DNA of 32,317 nt from CAZWRN01 sp964636275. GTDB taxonomy: Bacteria > Patescibacteriota > Microgenomatia > Daviesbacterales > UBA10151. Below, in pieces: positions 21,125 through 28,297 of this stretch. The notes beneath the pieces are model-generated. The model had not been told where the DNA came from, ran no database searches, and saw only the letters and a program-made list of their open reading frames with translations. The stretch is taken from NCBI GenBank assembly GCA_964636275.1, contig CAZWRN010000015.1, positions 1 through 32,317 on the forward strand, in the 5' to 3' direction. Each line of letters opens with the position of its first letter. The first letter of the stretch is position 1. The position numbers were made by a program, and so were the translations under genes.

Positions 21125-21243
21125 AAGTTATATTACAGCTAGAAAGTTAGTTGATTTTTCAAAAACGAATCCCGGATATTTTATATCTTTAGTCGATTCA
21201 AAAGTTCGTTGCAGTTTGCGCGAAATCCTCCACTAATCCCTGC
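21125..21243 (-). pseudogene. Degenerate module copy 3 (WTKxIKYP family), with a 13-bp insertion
   Basis: On the minus strand: QGLVEDF, then a 13-base insertion (GCGCAAACTGCAA-like, near 21208-21220) that shifts the frame, then RTFESTKDIKYPGFVFEKST and NFLAVI with a stop. The core is 21174-21243. The insertion breaks the frame, so this copy cannot be functional as the others would be. It lies directly upstream of the 20609-21106 gene. Confidence 0.6.
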
Positions 21244-21248
21244 CAAAT

Positions 21249-21434
21249 ATGATAAACTTAACCGGTAAGTCCGGTTGTGGAAAAGTAGGGCGAAGTCACT
21301 TGAGTGATGGGTCTGAAATGTAAACATTAGAGTCCATGTACAAATGGCTGGAAGGGGAAGGTTGTCAGCCGAACTATAATAAGTCTGATCAAAGCAGTTA
21401 CTCCAGCCTCTTACAGCAAAAAGTTAGTGATTAG
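21249..21434 (+). other. Interrupted reading frame or structured RNA in the gap before the deoxyribosyltransferase-like gene
   Basis: One frame runs from an ATG at 21249 (MINLTGKSGCGKVGRSHLSD ...) to TAG at 21432-21434 with a single internal TAA at 21321; it resumes with MYKWLEGEGCQPNYNKSD. The first residues look like a P-loop (GKSGCGK). The same DNA contains a run of hairpins: AACCGG/CCGGTT, TCACT/AGTGA, AATG/CATT, CCAT/ATGG, and GGCTG/CAGCC competing with GGCTGGA/TCCAGCC. I cannot decide between a decayed kinase gene and a structured leader RNA. Confidence 0.35.
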
Positions 21435-21467
21435 AAAAAAGTGAATATTTAGTGGAAAGTGGGGATT

Positions 21468-21845
21468 ATGAAAGTATATGTAACTCATGCTTCAACGTTT
21501 GATTATCAAACAGAATTATATAAACCATTGCGTGCTTCAAATCTGAATACTAAACATCAGCTTATTTTGCCCCATGAGAACTCCTCTAACCTTTTTAGCA
21601 CTAAAGACTTTATCTCTCAGCAAGAGCTGATCATTGCTGAAGTTTCTTATCCTTCAACTGGTCAAGGAATTGAACTCGGCTGGGCTGATATTAATAAAGT
21701 ACCCATCATTTGTATTTATAAATCTGGAACCAGACCATCAAGTGGATTAAAAATGATTACCGAGCATTTTATTGAGTACAACTCGCCAACGGATATAATT
21801 CAAAAATTAAATAATTCTCATTTACTAAAATCTCCCACTTTATGA
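21468..21845 (+). CDS. Nucleoside 2-deoxyribosyltransferase-like protein
   Basis: A product of 125 residues starting MKVYVTHASTFDYQTELYKP. The fold of the nucleoside 2-deoxyribosyltransferase family is suggested by the N-terminal strand with KVYVTHAS, the segment ELIIAEVSYPSTGQGIELGW (family pattern of an Asp/Glu-rich strand followed by a Ser/Thr-Gly-x-GxElG loop) and VPIICIYKSG. Members move deoxyribose between bases or hydrolyse nucleotides such as dNMPs. The catalytic Glu would be in GIELGW. A GTG nine bases upstream is possible, but GTGGGG at 21459-21464 works better as the ribosome binding site for this ATG. The stop overlaps the start of the next gene by 4 nt. Confidence 0.65.
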   Translation: MKVYVTHASTFDYQTELYKPLRASNLNTKHQLILPHENSSNLFSTKDFISQQELIIAEVSYPSTGQGIELGWADINKVPIICIYKSGTRPSSGLKMITEHFIEYNSPTDIIQKLNNSHLLKSPTL

Positions 21846-22783
21846 ATCAAAAAGGCTTTTCTCTCGTCTATATAGTTTTTATTGTTATTATTCTAGCTGC
21901 CATCATTTATGGAGCCTTTCTTTTTATAACAAGATCTTTAGTTAGCTATAATACGCCTATAGTCAACCCCAATCAGCATGATCAATTAGCCAAAGAAGCT
22001 CTATCCGAGATTCATTATTTCCCGATTTATCCTCAAGCCTGGTTTGTTAAAAAAGAGACTACCCTCCCCTGTCCATCTGAAATGATTTCTGGCTATACGG
22101 ACTGTGGATCTATTGCCTATCGATGGCAAACATCAGATCCTTTGACAAAAGTTCAAGACTGGTATACCAATGATAAACTTAAGTTTTATGGCTGGAAGAT
22201 GACTGGTGGAGCTGGGGCACGAGATTCAGTTAGTCAAGGAACCTGGCAACATCTATCTTCTGGCGAGAAAATCAATCTGAATATTGTAAGAGATAGAGAT
22301 AATAATCTCCCCACTATCTCTGTTCTTTTATCAAATACAGATCCAGATCTGTTTGAAGCGAGTTCATCAGCAGATATCCAAAATTGGGCTACCTATCGTA
22401 ATACTGATTTGAAATTTGAACTGAAATATCCATCTTTTTTAAAAATTGATGAGAAAACAGGATTGATTGTTTTTTATAACGGAAATAAACGAGTTCTTCC
22501 TCCGGATTCAATTATAGAACCATATGACAAATCAGCTATGGTTATTTATGATCGAGGGACAAACTGTAGCGCTGAATGCAATAATTTTCCCACTGTTAAA
22601 AAAGTTTTGAATGGCTATCCTGTAGTTTTAAGTACTCAAGATAATGGTAATGGTCAGGATTTTTGGATTTCTAATCATCAAAAAAGTAAGTCCCTAAGGT
22701 TTATCTATGGCACCAATCAAGAATATGCATCAGATTTAGCTATTTATCAATATATGCTTTCCACTTTTAAATTCATCGACTAA
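21842..22783 (+). CDS. Membrane-anchored protein with a pilin-like N-terminus
   Basis: A 313-residue protein whose start MNQKGFSLVYIVFIVIILAA resembles a type IV prepilin: short basic leader, cleavable Gly followed by Phe-Ser-Leu, then a long helix. However, the Glu at mature position 5 is missing, so pilus assembly is doubtful. The extracellular part has two halves: residues about 50-165 (WYTNDKLKFYGWKMTGGAG, seen in small secreted domains of these bacteria) and about 190-313 (beta-rich). Four to five cysteines could form disulfides. The start overlaps the preceding stop (ATGA), so the two genes are translated together. Its 3' end overlaps the convergent small gene by 11 nt. Confidence 0.65.
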   Translation: MNQKGFSLVYIVFIVIILAAIIYGAFLFITRSLVSYNTPIVNPNQHDQLAKEALSEIHYFPIYPQAWFVKKETTLPCPSEMISGYTDCGSIAYRWQTSDPLTKVQDWYTNDKLKFYGWKMTGGAGARDSVSQGTWQHLSSGEKINLNIVRDRDNNLPTISVLLSNTDPDLFEASSSADIQNWATYRNTDLKFELKYPSFLKIDEKTGLIVFYNGNKRVLPPDSIIEPYDKSAMVIYDRGTNCSAECNNFPTVKKVLNGYPVVLSTQDNGNGQDFWISNHQKSKSLRFIYGTNQEYASDLAIYQYMLSTFKFID

Positions 22784-22976
22784 ATATTTGGCTCACCATT
22801 TGCATGATGGTTGATCGAATAAAATTGAGGATTACAAAAACAAAGCCAAAAACTTTTCGAATCCAGGTCTCATAATTGTTGTGAATATACTCCCCTGTTG
22901 CCTGAGATATTTTATTGGTAGTTGTTTGTTGTGATGTATCTGGTTCAGCTGGGGTCGGAGAAGCATTGGGATCCAT
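22773..22976 (-). CDS. Small single-pass membrane protein
   Basis: A 67-residue hypothetical protein: Pro/Thr/Gln-rich N-terminal third, then an amphipathic stretch (ATGEYIHNNYETWIRKVFG) and one hydrophobic helix (VFGFVFVILNFIRSTIMQMV). It starts 17 nt after the photolyase stop, suggesting co-transcription, and its 3' end overlaps the convergent gene by 11 nt. There is no clear ribosome binding site. It is short, but composition and position favour a real gene. Confidence 0.5.
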   Translation of the reverse strand: MDPNASPTPAEPDTSQQTTTNKISQATGEYIHNNYETWIRKVFGFVFVILNFIRSTIMQMVSQIFSR

Positions 22977-22993
22977 GCATTTAGTTTAGCATA

Positions 22994-24346
22994 TTAAAGT
23001 AAGTGCACTTGTTCAATGTATTTTTTGATATCAAATTTGTTTTTGGCGCCGTTGTAGTTCATATAGCGAATTTGCCCAAAAATGGGTCTTTCAAACCAAG
23101 CTCTATCATGTACGCCTCCCATTGACCAGGCGATACCCACATAGCCATTGGGGTCTCTACCATCCAGAAAGTATTTGTCATTTAAATAGATCGCCTGTTT
23201 TTGAGCGGTCGTGACATCTTTACTCCATTCAAAGATTTTTTTTGCCCAGTATATCCGTAAATATCCATGCATTTTGCCTTTTTTTACCATCTCCATTTGA
23301 GCGGCATTCCAGAGTTCATCATGGGTCTCTCCAGCTTCTAATTGTTTCAACGTGTAGGTGACTTCTTTTTTATCATCAGCATGTTTTTTGAGAGTTTTTT
23401 TGGCCCAATCAGGAAATCCAGCTGGATTGTCGTAGTTTGGATTGTAATAGCAGTAGTTGTCTGATAGCTCTTTGCGGACAATCAGCTCTTCCAAAAAAGC
23501 CTCTTTGGCTGTATTCAAATGCGGTATTTTCCCAACCTCTAAAGCAATTCTCTCTGTACTAAGCTGTCCAAAATGAATATAGGGAGATAAATTGGACTGG
23601 GCATCTTTGGTTGGATCATTGCGATCCTGCAAGTAATGACTCAAACGATGTTGTAAAAAATCATCTAGCATCTTGCCGGCAGCTTTTTCTCCTGATTTGA
23701 TCCATTCTACGGCTTGGACCGTATGATCAATGTCAATCTGCTGACGGACTTTTTTCCAATCTATTTTTTCTTTCTTTTCGGGCCAGTCGATAGATTGTTT
23801 TTTTAATGCGGGAAACTCAGTTAGATATGTCTGAAGCAGCCGATGGATTTTCGGACGGATGGTGTAGGCCCCATATTCTTGTTTGGGAGAAGCTTCCCAA
23901 ACAGGGATGATATTGTGAGTATCGACTTCAAAAAAAGGGATCTCTAGTTTTTTTACTAAGCTATCTTTCCACTCACGATTGTACCTAAGTGGTGAAAAGT
24001 CGCTTACTAGAGCACCTATTTGGTGCTTTTTGATAAATTGCTGAATCTCATTTTCGATCTCGCCGAGTAAAAAGAAAAAGGGGATATTTTTCTCTTTTAA
24101 TGAGGCCTCCACTTCGGATAGCCCGGTTAGCATAAATTCGACTAAACGCTCAGTACTGCTGCCAAACTTTTTTCTAAGGCAAAATATGACCGCTAGTGGC
24201 TGGTGGTTTTTTTCGGCGAGCTCCTGGGCATATAAGAGTGCCCAGTTGTCTTTAGCTCGCTGATCCCGACTCATCCAATACACCACTGGTCCGTCAGTAA
24301 AGGAAGCCTGATTGAGTTGCTTGATACGACTTGGATCCACTGCCAT
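22994..24346 (-). CDS. phrB: Class II CPD photolyase
   Basis: A 450-residue DNA photolyase that uses light and FADH to split cyclobutane pyrimidine dimers. The N-terminal alpha/beta domain begins GPVVYWMSRDQRAKDNWALL, the signature of class II enzymes rather than the class I/III type found in E. coli. The FAD domain includes SNLSPYIHFGQLSTERIALE, LEELIVRKELSDNYCYYNPN, MVKKGKMHGYLRIYWAKKI and YVGIAWSMGGVHDRAWFERP followed by FGQIRYMNYNG. Length and motifs are normal, so it should be active. It lies downstream of a surface-protein gene with a 45-nt gap. A photolyase implies at least periodic light exposure of the organism or its host. Confidence 0.95.
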   Translation of the reverse strand: MAVDPSRIKQLNQASFTDGPVVYWMSRDQRAKDNWALLYAQELAEKNHQPLAVIFCLRKKFGSSTERLVEFMLTGLSEVEASLKEKNIPFFFLLGEIENEIQQFIKKHQIGALVSDFSPLRYNREWKDSLVKKLEIPFFEVDTHNIIPVWEASPKQEYGAYTIRPKIHRLLQTYLTEFPALKKQSIDWPEKKEKIDWKKVRQQIDIDHTVQAVEWIKSGEKAAGKMLDDFLQHRLSHYLQDRNDPTKDAQSNLSPYIHFGQLSTERIALEVGKIPHLNTAKEAFLEELIVRKELSDNYCYYNPNYDNPAGFPDWAKKTLKKHADDKKEVTYTLKQLEAGETHDELWNAAQMEMVKKGKMHGYLRIYWAKKIFEWSKDVTTAQKQAIYLNDKYFLDGRDPNGYVGIAWSMGGVHDRAWFERPIFGQIRYMNYNGAKNKFDIKKYIEQVHLL

Positions 24347-24391
24347 GTCTGATAACTGTAAGAAAAAAACTACCTATTTGCAATCCATAAG

Positions 24392-25165
24392 TTAGAAATT
24401 GACTTTGATGCGGGCATTGGATAAGTAGGCATCATAGCCATTGAGCGTTTTGATCTGAATAGTAAAAGTTGCTGCTGTATTCCAAGTAAAAGTGCCCCCA
24501 CTCACCCATTCATCCTGATAATTGGTTGAGCTGACAACAGATGATGTGGCCGCGGTCCCCGAGGTATATAGCCTCGCAAACGCCTGTCCATTTCCGTCTC
24601 TAACATGCATATAAGCCTCGAGTTGCAGGGATTTGTATCCGGGATAGTCACTGGGATCAAAAGCAATAGTCATCGATGATATTTCTGTCCAGTCGGTACT
24701 GGTAGTACTACCTCCGTAACCAAGCGCATAGATATAGTGTGGACCAGTTACTGTGCTACTTGAAACTACAGCTGACGATACTGGTGAGGGGCTGCTGATC
24801 GAATAACTGGTTGGAGTTTCGTACTTGGCCAATCGACGATTGAGATCATCAATCTGTTTTTGCATATTGTCTAGTTTGGCATCAGATGTCTGAAAAGTGG
24901 CTACTTGTTTGGTCAATTCATTAACTCTGGCGACCAACGCTGATTCAGATGCTGTTACTGCAACTAAAGGAGGCAATGATACTTTTGGAGTGGTTTTTTC
25001 TTCAGTATATTGATCCGTTGTATCTATTGATTGTTCGGCTGCTGTTTGGACGGATGGGGACTTTTTTTGAGCTAGAATAAAACCAGCTACCACCAATACT
25101 AGAGCTAGTAAGATAACTCCCGGTAAAACGATCTTGAGGATGAGATTAGTATTGTCCGTATTCAA
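24392..25165 (-). CDS. Membrane-anchored coiled-coil protein with C-terminal beta domain
   Basis: A 257-residue surface protein. A membrane helix covers about residues 10-32, then a Thr/Ser-rich spacer, a coiled coil (about 75-115, SALVARVNELTKQVATFQTS and DNMQKQIDDLNRRLAKYET), a Ser/Pro linker and a beta-rich domain (about 140-257, YIYALGYGGSTTSTDWTEIS) of unknown type that ends NARIKVNF. The start is a TTG overlapping the last 20 bases of the upstream gene; no ATG is available before the membrane helix, so coupled translation is the likely way it is made. Coiled coil plus terminal beta domain suggests a small trimeric stalk or tail-fibre-like appendage, by analogy only. Confidence 0.65.
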   Translation of the reverse strand: MNTDNTNLILKIVLPGVILLALVLVVAGFILAQKKSPSVQTAAEQSIDTTDQYTEEKTTPKVSLPPLVAVTASESALVARVNELTKQVATFQTSDAKLDNMQKQIDDLNRRLAKYETPTSYSISSPSPVSSAVVSSSTVTGPHYIYALGYGGSTTSTDWTEISSMTIAFDPSDYPGYKSLQLEAYMHVRDGNGQAFARLYTSGTAATSSVVSSTNYQDEWVSGGTFTWNTAATFTIQIKTLNGYDAYLSNARIKVNF

Positions 25166-28100
25166 AGCGAATAAACCGACAAGAGTCGGTCTCGGTTATT
25201 TTGGTGAAATAGCCATCTTCCAGGGTGCCCAACTGTAAATTACCCTGTGTTTGAGCCAATCTAATCGGTGAATAATTTAGCTCTCTGTCATATAACAGAT
25301 TGTTGTCGCTGCTATATGATACACTCCCCAAAATATTTTCTAGCCCAGAATCAGCAACATTTTTACGAGCACATTTGATATTGGCAAATACACGGTAGAC
25401 CCCATTTGGATCAAAGGCCGGTGGGGTAACGCTCCAAGCTGATCGATATCGAACTTTTTGATCTGTGCTGGAGACTATTTCCGGAGTTAAAGGATCTGAG
25501 CTGGCAATAATAGTGCCTGAATTTGGATTTGATTTGGTTGACTTAGTCATCTGAAATTGAATACTTTTAATCTGAGCGGACTTAACATTTCCGCCCTCGA
25601 CCTTTCCAAAGGCTTCAAACTGGAAATTTGAATTAGATGGATTTTGCAAATTTAGAGCATTAAAACCGTCACATTTACAGGCCCCTTCATCAAATGGTAC
25701 CTGACAAACTTTTTTGCCTGATTCATTTGGAGCACAAACTGTACAACCATCTTTAACCGCCCCAGCACATTGATCATCTCTTTCACAGCCCACTCCACAA
25801 GCAGGTGGAACGGCACAAACTTTACCGGTTCCTTGAGCATTTGGTTCACAAGAAGTACATCCTTCTTTATTTCCGGCACAGTCTTTGCTATCACTACATG
25901 TTGCATTGCAGGCCAAAGTTGGGGGCTGACAGACTTTTTGCCCTGATTCATTGGATCGACATTCGGTACAACCGTCCGTATTTCCCAAACACTGGTCGGT
26001 TGATTCACAAGATAAATTGCAGGCCAAACAGCTGGCGGTAGGAATATTGCTCTTTTGTAATACTCCAAAACAGGAATCACCTGAACCACAATTTTTACGG
26101 TTGTTGTAGGTTATCTCGTTCCAACCTGCAACATCTGCGGCAGTCAATAACTGATCTTCAACTTTATCTGAGGCCACAATTCCGGCATGTTTGATATAGG
26201 GAATTAATTCGATTTTAATATTTTTAGGACCACAGAAGTTTTCTTCAACTGACGTGATGGTCAGATTTTGAGTAAAATCAGTTCCGCTGCCGCCTCCATT
26301 TGATCCCAGATTATCAAAAATAGCTTTTGATGTCCCGCCATTTATTTTGACGTTTTCACTACTACCATTGATATAGGCTCTGACTATTAAACCTATTTTA
26401 GAGTTACCACAGCCATAACCTTTAAACTGCCCTGAAATGGGAACTGTAAAGCCGCCATTTTCATACACAATCTGATTTTGAGTGTCTAAAAATGTGAAAT
26501 TTGTTTCATCATGCCCACTAACAATACCCAATACACATCCCCCCTGCCCATCATCTCCTTGCGGCTGAGGATTGGTGGCAGTCCAGACAGGTCCAGGACA
26601 AGGCTGTCCTCTACGAAAAGCACTGATACCTTCATAATGAACACTCACCGGCGTACCAGCATTTACCTCGGTCGCAGCATATGTAGTTTTAATTAAAGAC
26701 AATGAAAATACTCCCGGGAGTGTGAGATTTGAATGTGCCAGACCAAAAAAGGTAGCGGATACTATAATTGCAGTTAGCGTTTTTGTGGCAGCTGCTGAAG
26801 AAGAAGTATTTTCAGGCGGACTGATTGGAGCCTTGGGGGGCTGAGAATTGGTTTTTTTCTTTTTATATATTATTCCAGCAACTACTGCGACTAAAACTAC
26901 CAACAGTCCAATAATCCACCAGACGTTTTTGGGGGCCGACTGCTGATCGGGAGATACCAAAACAGGGACTTTGACTTCTTTTGATGCCAGCTCTTTTCCA
27001 TTATTTAAAACTTTGGCTAAGACTGATGGGTTTTGGCAGTCTTTATTGATTGAGACATTTATAACTTGGTCCGGCCAGATATTCTGGTTTGGATCAATAG
27101 TGACTTTCTGATCATTTGTCCCACAAATATTACCATTTTGATCTTTGATTGAAACACTAATTGTTGGATCGGTTAGCGGAGTTCCCTGTATTTCCGGTGT
27201 AACAAAAGCTGAAGACGAAGCTGTCATTTTACCAAAATGCTGAATTGGCCCACCGCCTCGCCAATATAAGTCCATGGAAGGATCCGCTCCTACTGTAACC
27301 CTAGCCACTTCACCGGATTTATACTCAGATTTATCCAGATCAATCGATCTGATCAATGAAGATTCTCCACCGACTATCCAACGAAAAGCTACTCGTGGTG
27401 ACATCATATTTCCTTGCTCATCTTTTAAATATGATAAAGATTCATATACTTGGGGTATTTCTAGTGGTGGAAGCGGGAAATTGACCGATTTAGAGGAGCG
27501 AGAGCCAATGGTAATCGGTGTTTTATCTGAAAAAAATTGATTTTTGGTTTTATCGGCCACGGAATTGACTGCATATTCAGCTTCAGAAAAAACCGTTACT
27601 GAAGAATTACTTGGATTTGAAACTAAACATTTACCAAACAATGGTTCTTTTGGTGCTATATTTGGCCCAATAATCGGATCGTATTCGATTTTGTTTACTA
27701 CCAGTACACATTTACTGAGGCTCAAAAAAGTACCTGAACCATCTAAGGAGATCTCTTTTGCCAGCCCTCCAATTAAATTGTCAGCATCAGAAAAAATTGA
27801 CACCTGTAATTTGTATTTGCCACTGGCGAGAGCAGTTCCTACTTCCAGATTTAAAGAGACTTTTTTTAATTCATTGGCTGCTAGATCAAATTTATCTGAG
27901 GTAGAAAAGTTGATTAAAGGCCCTTGGGTAAACTCAGTCGTCGGCTGTCCCTGAATAGTAGTTGTTTTGGCGATATCCGGACTCTGTAGTTTAACAGTGT
28001 AGTAAGCGGATCGGTAGACAATAGAATTTGGATTGGTAAAACTAAGGTCAAGTGTTAGTTTGCCCTGGTTCTGGTTTTGACTTTCCAACTGGATTGATAT

Positions 28101-28214
28101 TGGTTTGAATGGAATTTGTTCTGTCTCTTGCTGAGCATAAGAAAGAGTCATTAAAGGTAAAACCGTCAAAAAGAAAAATAAAAATAGCGTTAGTTTTAGA
28201 ATATATTTTGACAA
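25146..28214 (-). CDS. Large Cys-rich surface protein with two export signals
   Basis: A 1022-residue secreted protein starting from TTG with a good Shine-Dalgarno AAGGAG 7 nt upstream (28227-28222). A signal peptide spans about residues 1-27, followed by Ig-like beta domains to about 420 and a membrane helix about 427-447 with a basic stop (IYKKKK). It continues with a Pro/Ser spacer, then a second hydrophobic segment at about 475-510 that resembles another signal peptide (ending TTYAATEV). A beta region follows, then three Cys-rich repeats (about 730-845; C-x3-C-x5-C-type, six Cys each). A C-terminal module of about 180 residues ends RFIRFEYGQY and is shared with 28298-30571. The layout looks like a fusion of two secreted proteins. 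Function unknown. Confidence 0.75.
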   Translation of the reverse strand: MSKYILKLTLFLFFFLTVLPLMTLSYAQQETEQIPFKPISIQLESQNQNQGKLTLDLSFTNPNSIVYRSAYYTVKLQSPDIAKTTTIQGQPTTEFTQGPLINFSTSDKFDLAANELKKVSLNLEVGTALASGKYKLQVSIFSDADNLIGGLAKEISLDGSGTFLSLSKCVLVVNKIEYDPIIGPNIAPKEPLFGKCLVSNPSNSSVTVFSEAEYAVNSVADKTKNQFFSDKTPITIGSRSSKSVNFPLPPLEIPQVYESLSYLKDEQGNMMSPRVAFRWIVGGESSLIRSIDLDKSEYKSGEVARVTVGADPSMDLYWRGGGPIQHFGKMTASSSAFVTPEIQGTPLTDPTISVSIKDQNGNICGTNDQKVTIDPNQNIWPDQVINVSINKDCQNPSVLAKVLNNGKELASKEVKVPVLVSPDQQSAPKNVWWIIGLLVVLVAVVAGIIYKKKKTNSQPPKAPISPPENTSSSAAATKTLTAIIVSATFFGLAHSNLTLPGVFSLSLIKTTYAATEVNAGTPVSVHYEGISAFRRGQPCPGPVWTATNPQPQGDDGQGGCVLGIVSGHDETNFTFLDTQNQIVYENGGFTVPISGQFKGYGCGNSKIGLIVRAYINGSSENVKINGGTSKAIFDNLGSNGGGSGTDFTQNLTITSVEENFCGPKNIKIELIPYIKHAGIVASDKVEDQLLTAADVAGWNEITYNNRKNCGSGDSCFGVLQKSNIPTASCLACNLSCESTDQCLGNTDGCTECRSNESGQKVCQPPTLACNATCSDSKDCAGNKEGCTSCEPNAQGTGKVCAVPPACGVGCERDDQCAGAVKDGCTVCAPNESGKKVCQVPFDEGACKCDGFNALNLQNPSNSNFQFEAFGKVEGGNVKSAQIKSIQFQMTKSTKSNPNSGTIIASSDPLTPEIVSSTDQKVRYRSAWSVTPPAFDPNGVYRVFANIKCARKNVADSGLENILGSVSYSSDNNLLYDRELNYSPIRLAQTQGNLQLGTLEDGYFTKITETDSCRFIRFEYGQY

Positions 28215-28297
28215 TTTATAACTCCTTTTTGATTTTAAATCGACCTAATATTATTCTAGCAAAGCATGAACTTTAAATTTGCCAACGGTTCGATCGA

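Noticed and set aside
17523..21243. The three 57-70 bp repeats as integron attC sites bounding gene cassettes.
   Set aside because: They lack the inverted R boxes and palindromic shape of attC, and the differences between copies look like codon changes.
21249..21434. Possible cobalamin riboswitch (CCGGTaagTCCGG hairpin, later GGGGAAGG and AAGTCTGATC).
   Set aside because: The order and spacing of the conserved boxes do not fit the B12 element, and the downstream gene is unrelated to cobalamin.
25652..26089. Long alternative-frame ORFs opposite or alongside the Cys-rich repeat regions (also 28879-29229).
   Set aside because: They are frame shadows of repetitive coding sequence with biased composition; the real frames show conserved Cys patterns and shared modules.
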